This document shows positions 1 through 4,343 of a DNA stretch of 5,821 nucleotides, in pieces (positions within the stretch are counted from its first letter, which is position 1; each line of letters begins with the position of its first letter). Source of the DNA: Candidatus Aenigmatarchaeota archaeon (GTDB taxonomy: Archaea > Aenigmatarchaeota > Aenigmatarchaeia > QMZP01); contig QMZP01000061.1 of assembly GCA_003663225.1 (NCBI GenBank), positions 1 through 5,821 on the forward strand. The letters run 5' to 3'. The translations under genes were made by a program, and so were the position numbers. The notes beneath the pieces are model-generated. The model did not search any database, had not been told where the DNA came from, and saw only the letters and a list, made by a program, of their open reading frames with translations.

Positions 1-294
1 ATAGGAATGATGAAGATGAAGGATAACGGCAAGCAGGACAACAAGCTCCTTTGTGTTGCCGCAAACGACCCCAACTTCAGTGAGGTCATGAGTATAAAGG
101 ACATAACGAAGGGCACGCTGGAAGAGATAGAGCATTTCTTTGACATATACAAGAAGATAGGAACCAAGCGCTCCGGCAGCAAAGGCCTTACCAGAGTGCA
201 GGGATGGGAAGGTGCCGACAAGGCCAAGAAGGAGCTGCTGTACTGCATGAAGCTGTATGAGAAGGTAAAGGCCTCAGGTAATAGGCAGTTTTAA
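1..294 (+). CDS. ppa: Inorganic pyrophosphatase (family I), C-terminal part, 5' end outside window
   Basis: The soluble family I enzyme hydrolyses pyrophosphate to phosphate in the cytoplasm and pulls biosynthetic reactions forward. The frame is open to the left edge, so only the last 97 residues are visible. Numbering the first visible codon as 1, the segment MKDNGKQDNK (6-15) matches the family active-site region. D8 and D13 align with E. coli D97 and D102, and K15 with K104. The helix with HFFDIYKK (45-52) carries the conserved Tyr-Lys pair, and QGWEGADKA near the end matches the family VxGWExAxxA motif. Compared with E. coli there is a short Gly/Ser/Lys-rich insertion of about five residues after the YK pair. 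The DxDPxD metal-binding motif lies upstream of the window. The stop is TAA at 292-294, and the next gene starts 22 nt downstream on the same strand. The family call is firm; completeness of the gene cannot be judged. Confidence 0.93.
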   Translation: MGMMKMKDNGKQDNKLLCVAANDPNFSEVMSIKDITKGTLEEIEHFFDIYKKIGTKRSGSKGLTRVQGWEGADKAKKELLYCMKLYEKVKASGNRQF

Positions 295-296
295 AT
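289..296 (+). promoter_or_regulatory. Possible TATA box for the 317-913 gene
   Basis: TTTTAAAT overlaps the pyrophosphatase stop codon. Its centre lies about 25 nt before the ATG at 317, the spacing expected for a leaderless archaeal transcript. No Shine-Dalgarno-like sequence precedes that ATG. It is an AT-rich match only, and read-through from the upstream gene is equally possible. Confidence 0.35.
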
Positions 297-316
297 CCGG
301 AATCCAAATTTTATCC

Positions 317-913
317 ATGGACTGGTGCGGCTTCAAGGAAGGCAACGAGAGCATAGAGACCATGGAGAAGCTCATACGAGGGTACTCTTATGAGGACAAG
401 CAGCATGCCATAGTGACGGACGAGAAAGTGTGCAGCCTGCTGGTTCGGGGCATACGCGAAGCCAAGACCAAGATATTCAATATAGTCGAGCTCCTCTATG
501 AGCTCGAGAAGAAGGAGCCTGTCAGCAGGCACCTGCAGACGCTGAAGGACGAGCTTGATATATTCTCTGACGAGGTCAAAGCAAGATACTGCAGCTGGAA
601 GGAGCTTGACGGGAAGTGGCTCAAGAACCTCGTGAGCCATGACATGAAGCTGGTCATGGGGCTAAAGGACCTGAATGAGCAGCTGCAGAAGATGTATGAG
701 CGGGTGCTGAACGACAGGTCGCTCGTGTCAGAATCAGATGCGCATGAGAAGAAGCTCTGGCAGTTCATAGACAAGCACCTACCGGAGATAGCGGAGAACG
801 TTGACGATCTGGTAGTGCTTTTCAAAGAAAGGGAAGGACTCTGCAATCTTAAGCCGCTGTCGCTTGACAAGACGTATGAGATGCTGCAAGACAAGATAGA
901 TACCGAGGTATGA
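317..913 (+). CDS. Hypothetical helical protein, 198 aa
   Basis: I do not recognise this protein. It is rich in Lys, Glu, Asp and Leu, with almost no predicted strand. Long amphipathic, coiled-coil-like stretches lie near residues 45-66, 72-92, 108-135 and 145-172. There is no signal peptide or membrane segment. Four cysteines (4, 39, 92, 176) are scattered and form no obvious metal site. The ATG at 317 is the first start after an in-frame stop at 266-268; an internal ATG at 362 (residue 16) is the alternative. Codon use (many AAG, GAG, AGG, ATA, CTG) matches the neighbouring genes, which supports real coding. A long open frame on the opposite strand here (496-894) is a serine-rich shadow. 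The gene follows the pyrophosphatase by 22 nt and its TGA (911-913) directly abuts the stop of the convergent aIF2 gamma gene. Confidence 0.8.
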   Translation: MDWCGFKEGNESIETMEKLIRGYSYEDKQHAIVTDEKVCSLLVRGIREAKTKIFNIVELLYELEKKEPVSRHLQTLKDELDIFSDEVKARYCSWKELDGKWLKNLVSHDMKLVMGLKDLNEQLQKMYERVLNDRSLVSESDAHEKKLWQFIDKHLPEIAENVDDLVVLFKEREGLCNLKPLSLDKTYEMLQDKIDTEV

Positions 914-2179
914 TTACGCTACCGACCCCCAGCCTATGAGCCGCCACCTGCCGGCTACCTGCCTTGAGAGAGCCGCGCGCTCCCCTTTGTCAGCGCATAT
1001 CGGAAGCTTGAGCTTGAGCGTGGCCTCGCCCTCCTTTGCTGATATGACACTGCCAACTGTCCTTGATATGCCCACCGTTATCATCATCGCTTCGCCTGTC
1101 TTTATGGGATCGACCACGAGGTCCTCTCGTGAGCCTACTACCCTTTCCAGCAATTCTGTCTTCAGCGTGACCTCCTGCAAGACAGGAGGCAGTTTGTTAG
1201 GAAGTCCCATTACTCTCCCGGAAAGGGAATCTGACTTTGCGACTGCCGGATCCAGTCCGGTGGATACTCCGAGAAGTCCGCCTGCGCCCGCTTCATCAAC
1301 ATCCCTCATGGCCTTCTGCAGGCCTGTTATCTTTGTCCTGATTGGGATATAATCAGTGCTGCCCTCGGGTCTCATGCCAGGCCTTATCTCCACTTCGTCG
1401 CCTACCTTGAGCTTGCCTCTTATCAGGGATCCGCCAAGCACCCCACCCCTTAGTCTCTTTATCTCTGTGCCGGGCTTGTTGACATCGAAAGACCTGGCGA
1501 TTAGCATCCTGGGGTCCTTGCCCTCGTCGTCCCTCTTCGGGGTCGGTATGCCGTTCTCTATTGCTTCTATCAGCGCGTCTATGTTTATCCTCTGCTGGGC
1601 TGATACCGGTATTATCGGGGCGTTCTCTGCCACCGTGCCCTTCACGAACTCCTTTATCTCTCTGTAGTTCTCCATCGCCTCCTTTTCTGAGACGAGGTCT
1701 ATCTTGTTCTGTACTATTATGATGTTCTCTATGCCCGCTATGTTAAGCACTGTTAGGTGCTCCTGCGTCTGGGGCTGCGGGCAATGCTCGTTCGCCCCTA
1801 TGACCAGTATTGCCCCGTCCATCAGGGCTGTGCCGGAGAGGACGGTGGTCATGAGCATCTCGTGGCCCGGCGCGTCAACGAACGATATGGTCCTGACGGG
1901 CTCGCAGTCGCCAAAGCAGTACATGCATTTCTTGGTGGTCCCGTAGCATTGCGTGCCCCTGCACTTCTTGCATTTGTATACCGTAGCGTCGGCATAACCC
2001 AGCCTTATGGTTATGCCCCTTTTTATCTCCTCAGAATGCGTGTCAGTCCATTTTCCCGTTAGGGCTGAAGTCAGCGTGGTCTTGCCGTGGTCGACGTGTC
2101 CCACCATGCCTATGTTTATCTCAGGAACGAGCCTTGGATCCATCCCTGTGTTTTTCTTGCTATTGGTTTTTCCTCCCAT
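914..2179 (-). CDS. eif2g: Translation initiation factor aIF2, gamma subunit (GTPase)
   Basis: aIF2 gamma is the GTP-binding core of the archaeal heterotrimer that delivers Met-tRNAi to the small ribosomal subunit. At 421 aa it is near the usual 410-415. The G domain shows G1 GHVDHGKTT (27-35), the switch I region [11 protein letters not shown] (54-64), G3 DAPGH (102-106), G4 NKID (158-161) and G5 SAQ (193-195). The subunit-specific zinc knuckle is present, with C70, C73, C85 and C88 as likely ligands and extra cysteines at 78 and 92. Two beta-barrel domains follow, recognisable from [19 protein letters not shown] (229-247) and the C-terminal GRWRLIGWG (410-418). An AGGTG sequence lies 5 nt before the ATG, and a TATA element is about 40 nt upstream, suggesting a short leader. 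The gene stands alone on its strand, divergent from tRNA-Lys and tail-to-tail with the helical protein. The zinc knuckle and switch I signature separate it from EF-1A and SelB. Confidence 0.97.
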   Translation of the reverse strand: MGGKTNSKKNTGMDPRLVPEINIGMVGHVDHGKTTLTSALTGKWTDTHSEEIKRGITIRLGYADATVYKCKKCRGTQCYGTTKKCMYCFGDCEPVRTISFVDAPGHEMLMTTVLSGTALMDGAILVIGANEHCPQPQTQEHLTVLNIAGIENIIIVQNKIDLVSEKEAMENYREIKEFVKGTVAENAPIIPVSAQQRINIDALIEAIENGIPTPKRDDEGKDPRMLIARSFDVNKPGTEIKRLRGGVLGGSLIRGKLKVGDEVEIRPGMRPEGSTDYIPIRTKITGLQKAMRDVDEAGAGGLLGVSTGLDPAVAKSDSLSGRVMGLPNKLPPVLQEVTLKTELLERVVGSREDLVVDPIKTGEAMMITVGISRTVGSVISAKEGEATLKLKLPICADKGERAALSRQVAGRWRLIGWGSVA

Positions 2180-2184
2180 GTCAG

Positions 2185-2189
2185 CACCT
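2185..2189 (-). promoter_or_regulatory. Shine-Dalgarno-like site of aIF2 gamma
   Basis: On the minus strand AGGTG lies 5 nt before the start codon and is complementary to the archaeal 16S rRNA tail (anti-SD CACCTCC). It supports the 2179 start. The other genes with good TATA boxes here appear leaderless. Confidence 0.6.
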
Positions 2190-2212
2190 ATACCATATTA
2201 ACCGACGGATGT

Positions 2213-2224
2213 TTTATATATAAA
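2213..2224. promoter_or_regulatory. Palindromic TATA element between aIF2 gamma and tRNA-Lys(CUU)
   Basis: TTTATATATAAA is a perfect 12-nt palindrome, so it reads as a TATA box on both strands. Its centre is about 40 nt from the aIF2 gamma ATG and 36 nt from the first tRNA base. One TBP site could serve both genes. A second weaker element, TATATTAT (2233-2240), lies closer to the tRNA. Direct sequence observation; the shared role is inferred. Confidence 0.65.
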
Positions 2225-2254
2225 TAGGACAGTATATTATTTGTTAAACCGAAC

Positions 2255-2366
2255 GGGCCCGTAGCTCAGTCTGGTTAGAGAGCCATCTGATTCGATGATG
2301 AGATGGTGCGGCTAAAGCACTCGGCTCTTAACCGAGGTGTCGTGGGTTCAAATCCCTCCGGGCCCA
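2255..2366 (+). tRNA. tRNA-Lys(CUU), with a 37-nt intron at position 24/25
   Basis: The acceptor stem pairs GGGCCCG (2255-2261) with CGGGCCC (2359-2365), and the discriminator is A2366. The D stem is GCTC with GAG|C, the D loop AGTCTGGTTA. The anticodon stem is CTCGG/CCGAG (2320-2324 with 2332-2336), closing the loop CTCTTAA (2325-2331) with anticodon CTT. The variable region is GTGTC and the T loop TTCAAAT (2347-2353). Removing 2281-2317 gives a standard 75-nt tRNA. The T stem GTGGG/CCCTC has one U·U mismatch at 50-64, shared with the tRNA-Lys(UUU) gene. No CCA is encoded. The last 19 nt overlap the convergent amidotransferase gene on the other strand. Confidence 0.92.
2281..2317 (+). other. 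Noncanonical tRNA intron (37 nt) in the D stem of tRNA-Lys(CUU)
   Basis: Excision joins GAG (2278-2280) to C2318 and rebuilds the 3' strand of the D stem. A BHB-like fold supports these ends: TTAG (2275-2278) pairs with CTAA (2312-2315). The bulges are AGA (2279-2281) and AGC (2316-2318), and cutting after the second bulge base on each side gives exactly this intron. The inner helix GCCATCT (2282-2288) with AGATGGT (2301-2307) is separated from the core by four unpaired bases on the 3' side, and no outer helix forms. This makes it a relaxed BHB. A repeated AGC at both ends would also allow a 35-nt intron (2284-2318), but that gives a less standard D loop. Confidence 0.75.
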
Positions 2367-2368
2367 TC
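2337..2368 (+). repeat. 32-nt exact repeat: shared 3' part of the two tRNA-Lys genes, copy 1
   Basis: The variable region, T arm, acceptor strand and two bases downstream are identical to 4475-4506. The first 15 nt of the two tRNA genes (2255-2269 and 4344-4358) also match. The genes are paralogues differing mainly in the D loop, anticodon arm and intron. The shared segment includes the unusual U·U T-stem mismatch. Confidence 0.9.
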
Positions 2369-2908
2369 CTTCTTTTTCTTCTCCAGGAACCTTGCTATGG
2401 TACCGGTATTGCGCACCTCTGGATGGAACAGCACGCCGTATATGTCCTTTGAAGCATGCCTGAATGCCTGCAGACACTTGTCCGACTCGGCAAGCGCGAT
2501 GAAGCCCCTGGGCAGGGATGCCGCGCTGTTGTGCAGCTCGTATGCATGGAACGTGCCCCTGAACAGGTCGTTCCTTTCTGTAACCCTTATCTCCACCATC
2601 CCTATCTCATTGCTCATGCAGATGCTCCCGCCGAATATCTTGGAAATTATGTGCGCTCCCGCGCATATGCCCAATACAGGGACATCAGTACGCTTGAGCC
2701 ACCCGAAATCATTCCAGTGCTTCATATATTCGTTGTCCATCAGGGCCGTGCCGCATATTATTATGGAGTCGGCTTCTCCTATGTCCTGCTCCGTCACATC
2801 GGACATGTGCACCACCCTTGAGCCGGGGGCGGCACGCTGCACGGGGTCAACGAACTCATGCTTCCACAAAGAATCCTTCTCCATGCAAACATCTATCAAC
2901 ATGGTCAT
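2348..2908 (-). CDS. Class I glutamine amidotransferase, GuaA-subunit-A-like, 186 aa
   Basis: Class I amidotransferases hydrolyse glutamine and pass ammonia to a partner synthase. The nucleophile elbow is LGICAGAH (79-86) with C82, and the His-Glu pair lies in YGVLFHPEV (157-165) as H162 and E164, so the triad is complete. Length, the IISKIFGG helix after the elbow, and GFIALAESDKC (135-145) resemble the separate amidotransferase subunit of archaeal GMP synthetase. Two features diverge. The elbow ends in His where the family has Gln (GICxGxQ), and the usual oxyanion SGGP segment reads ICGTALMD (51-58). The start ATG overlaps the Dph6 stop by ATGA, with GGTG 5 nt upstream; a second ATG two codons on is possible. 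The C-terminal KKKKDGPGGI is partly encoded by the antisense of tRNA-Lys(CUU), and the TGA falls in the T-loop sequence. The fold is confident; GMP synthesis versus another partner is open. Confidence 0.85.
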   Translation of the reverse strand: MTMLIDVCMEKDSLWKHEFVDPVQRAAPGSRVVHMSDVTEQDIGEADSIIICGTALMDNEYMKHWNDFGWLKRTDVPVLGICAGAHIISKIFGGSICMSNEIGMVEIRVTERNDLFRGTFHAYELHNSAASLPRGFIALAESDKCLQAFRHASKDIYGVLFHPEVRNTGTIARFLEKKKKDGPGGI

Positions 2909-3582
2909 TTTTTCACCAGCCTCGCCTTCTCTATCCTGTATATGCCGCTGTCGCCGTCGAATACCTTCCTCGCCCCATCCACCCTTATCCTGTGCCTGAA
3001 CATCGGTCCGTCCCTTACGAACGTTTCTATCTCCCCGCCTTCTCCTGATGGGCTGATGCCATACCTCTTGCTGTTCTCCATCATCTCATCCAAAAGTTTG
3101 CTGTCTATCTTCCTCCCAAGCATCTCCCGCCCGAGAGGGTAGGCGAAGACGCCTGAAACGATCGCGTCGAATCCGGACGATATGACCTCCTCCATGAGGG
3201 CCTTCTGGTCCGCCTGCCATAGCGGGTTGAAGCAGTAGAGTCCAAGCCTGTTGCATATCCTCTGTATCCTGGTGCTCTGGTATACGGAGTCTATGGCACC
3301 CGTGACTATGCCTTCTATGCCGTGCATCTTCGCCTCTTCGATTGCATCCACGAGGTCCTTGAGCTCCTCTTCCTTCCTGCCTTCCGTTTCCTTCCGCACA
3401 AGCGGCAGACCCATGGCCTTGGCCTGGAGTTCGGTCAGGCTTATGTTCGGCGTATGGAACATGTAACTCTCGTCATTCTTCGAGAGCACTGATATCAGGC
3501 AGACTATAAGATTCTTCTGCATTGCCCTGTGGCACGCGAGGCAAGAGTCCTTGCCCCCTGAGAAGAGCACGCCCAGCTTCAT
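2905..3582 (-). CDS. dph6: Diphthine--ammonia ligase-like PP-loop ATPase (Dph6, MJ0570 family), 225 aa
   Basis: The family uses ATP and ammonium to amidate diphthine on elongation factor 2, the last step of diphthamide synthesis in archaea and eukaryotes. The N-terminal PP-loop FSGGKDSCLA (7-16) binds ATP. The middle holds the family signature GAIDSVYQSTRIQRIC (95-110) followed by NPLWQADQ (119-126). The C-terminal hallmark SGEGGEIETFVRDGP (179-193) closes the active site. Length fits the archaeal single-domain form. Upstream on the minus strand is GATATATT about 26 nt before the ATG with no Shine-Dalgarno sequence, so a leaderless transcript is likely. It is the first gene of a two-gene unit; its TGA is embedded in the ATGA that starts the amidotransferase. 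Substrate assignment rests on family membership. Confidence 0.9.
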   Translation of the reverse strand: MKLGVLFSGGKDSCLACHRAMQKNLIVCLISVLSKNDESYMFHTPNISLTELQAKAMGLPLVRKETEGRKEEELKDLVDAIEEAKMHGIEGIVTGAIDSVYQSTRIQRICNRLGLYCFNPLWQADQKALMEEVISSGFDAIVSGVFAYPLGREMLGRKIDSKLLDEMMENSKRYGISPSGEGGEIETFVRDGPMFRHRIRVDGARKVFDGDSGIYRIEKARLVKK

Positions 3583-3605
3583 GAAACAATGTTGGGTTGT
3601 TTATT

Positions 3606-3613
3606 AATATATC
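3606..3613 (-). promoter_or_regulatory. TATA box of the dph6-amidotransferase operon
   Basis: On the minus strand the sequence reads GATATATT inside a longer AT-rich stretch. Its centre is about 26 nt before the dph6 ATG, placing the transcript start at or next to the start codon. Confidence 0.55.
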
Positions 3614-3660
3614 AAACCCGCAAAACCAGTCCCCGCCGGACCCATTCCGACGCCAATGGC

Positions 3661-3668
3661 TTAAATTT
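3661..3668 (+). promoter_or_regulatory. Possible TATA box of the broken 3689-4002 gene
   Basis: TTAAATTT is centred about 25 nt before the GTG at 3689, again the leaderless spacing. It sits in the divergent interval shared with dph6. This is a motif match only. Confidence 0.4.
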
Positions 3669-3688
3669 CTTGTTTCCAACAGTAAACC

Positions 3689-4002
3689 GTGTCAAGGTAC
3701 CAAGCAATCAGGAAGCTAAGGGGACGGGTGTTCTATTCACTGAGCCAGACGGGCATCGATATGGATGGCGTCGCCAAATACAATGACATGGTAATGGTGG
3801 CAGGCAGTGCCGGCCACGTCCTTGACCACAGCTTTAGGATGCTCGATGGCAGGCAGTTCTACCACAGGCTCGTGGGTGGTTCACGGCAATGGCGTCATAG
3901 TCAGGAGGATATGGCAAGGACGGTGGCGTGCGCCGGGAGTTCGGCCTCAAGACGGGCGTGATGACACTTTACGATATCAGTGGTCATGCCGTTAGGGGGT
4001 GA
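3689..4002 (+). pseudogene. Roughly 100-aa gene broken by two frameshifts (or assembly errors); distantly L35Ae-like
   Basis: No single frame spans this interval, but three consecutive frames each look coding in turn. Frame 1 starts at GTG 3689 (RGRVFYSLSQTGIDMDG near the N terminus) and looks real to about 3877. Frame 2 gives VHGNGVIVRRIW (about 3879-3914). Frame 3 gives GGVRREFGLKTGVMTLYDI and stops at TGA 4000-4002, just before the 5S promoter. Dropping one base near 3872-3880 and one near 3906-3921 joins them into about 103 residues. Codon choice (AGG, ATA, GGC, CTC, AAG) matches local genes in each piece. The HGNxG...VR..F pattern and size recall ribosomal protein L35Ae, but this is a weak resemblance and could be wrong. 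Alternatives are a true pseudogene, sequencing indels at G-rich spots, or chance. The rest of 3583-4000 shows only promoters. Confidence 0.5.
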
Positions 4003-4010
4003 AGGTTAAG

Positions 4011-4018
4011 TTTATATA
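4011..4018 (+). promoter_or_regulatory. TATA box of the 5S rRNA gene
   Basis: TTTATATA is centred about 27 nt before the mapped 5S start at 4041. It begins only 8 nt after the last stop codon of the broken upstream gene. A second AT-rich element (CTTTATA, 4032-4038) is too close to the 5' end to be the main box. Confidence 0.7.
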
Positions 4019-4040
4019 TCCTTTGTGCAATCTTTATACC

Positions 4041-4149
4041 AGGCGGCCAAAGCGGGATGGTACACCTGTTCCCATTTCGAACACAGAAGTTAAACGTCCC
4101 AACGGTCTGGGTGGTACTGCCTTCGGGCGGGAAGCCCAGATAGCTGCCG
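4041..4149 (+). rRNA. rrf: 5S ribosomal RNA
   Basis: Helix I pairs GGCGGC (4042-4047) with GCTGCC (4143-4148), including one G·U. The strongly conserved loop region CCCATTTCGAAC (4071-4082) followed by AGAAGTTAA (4085-4093) is diagnostic of 5S rRNA. GGGA (4054-4057) pairs with TCCC (4097-4100) as helix II, and CTGT pairs with ACAG around the conserved loop as helix III. TCTGGG (4106-4111) pairs with CCCAGA (4135-4140), and the arm ends in a TTCG tetraloop (4122-4125). At about 109 nt it is shorter than the common 120-125. Ends are inferred from helix I and may be off by a few bases. No 16S or 23S sequence is adjacent. Confidence 0.93.
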
Positions 4150-4158
4150 TTTCTCATG

Positions 4159-4164
4159 TTTTTT
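4159..4164 (+). terminator. Oligo-T terminator after 5S rRNA
   Basis: Six T residues lie 10 nt past the 5S 3' end. Archaeal RNA polymerase stops at such tracts without needing a hairpin. The placement before the convergent tRNA-Asp supports it. Confidence 0.45.
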
Positions 4165-4179
4165 CCAAGAAGGAGATAG

Positions 4180-4273
4180 CGCCCAGACCGGGATTTGAAC
4201 CCGGGTCATAGCCGACCTGCAACCCTTGCGGGCTTTGACAGGGCTATATGCTAAACCGCTACACCATCTGGGC
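4180..4273 (-). tRNA. tRNA-Asp(GUC), with a 21-nt canonical intron
   Basis: On the minus strand GCCCAGA pairs with TCTGGGC over seven base pairs, and the discriminator is G, as usual for Asp. The D stem is GTGT/GCAT with two wobble pairs. The anticodon stem TAGCC/GGCTA closes the loop CTGTCA|C with anticodon GTC. The variable region is TGAC, and the T arm is CCGGG-TTCAAAT-CCCGG. The spliced RNA is 73 nt without CCA. The gene faces the 5S gene, and its 3' end is about 30 nt from it. Confidence 0.94.
4215..4235 (-). other. Canonical 37/38 tRNA intron (21 nt) of tRNA-Asp
   Basis: The motif is a strict BHB. The central helix pairs loop bases CTGT (32-35) with GCAG in the intron 3' part. The bulges are CA|A and GT|C, and the inner helix AGCCC/GGGTT is capped by a GCAA tetraloop. 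Cutting after the second bulge base on both sides gives exactly this intron and restores the standard Asp loop CTGTCAC. It is close to the smallest size that can form a complete BHB. Confidence 0.9.
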
Positions 4274-4301
4274 ATGATTGGATATATTATGAATAGCAAT
4301 G

Positions 4302-4309
4302 TATATAAA
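4302..4309. promoter_or_regulatory. TATA box between divergent tRNA-Asp and tRNA-Lys(UUU)
   Basis: TATATAAA on the plus strand reads TTTATATA on the minus strand. It lies about 32 nt before the tRNA-Asp 5' end, a good fit. For tRNA-Lys(UUU) it lies about 38 nt upstream, implying a leader of several bases or a separate weak element. Confidence 0.55.
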
Positions 4310-4343
4310 AAAGAATGCTCTAATAACCATAACACATAACCAC

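Noticed and set aside
496..894. Minus-strand open frame of 132 codons opposite the helical protein
   Set aside because: Extreme serine content from the reverse complement of Lys/Glu/Leu codons; no start signal.
936..2062. Several plus-strand open frames opposite aIF2 gamma
   Set aside because: They are Ser/Pro/Thr-rich antisense shadows of a clearly conserved GTPase gene.
2284..2318. A 35-nt version of the tRNA-Lys(CUU) intron
   Set aside because: It is allowed by the repeated AGC but gives a 12-base D loop and fits no BHB cut rule; the 37-nt version gives a standard tRNA.
3589..3786. Plus-strand open frame of 65 codons upstream of the broken gene
   Set aside because: It starts inside the dph6 promoter region, has unlikely composition and overlaps better coding sequence in another frame.
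3999..4211. Open frame spanning the 5S rRNA gene
   Set aside because: The sequence is a structural RNA plus part of a tRNA; the frame is accidental.
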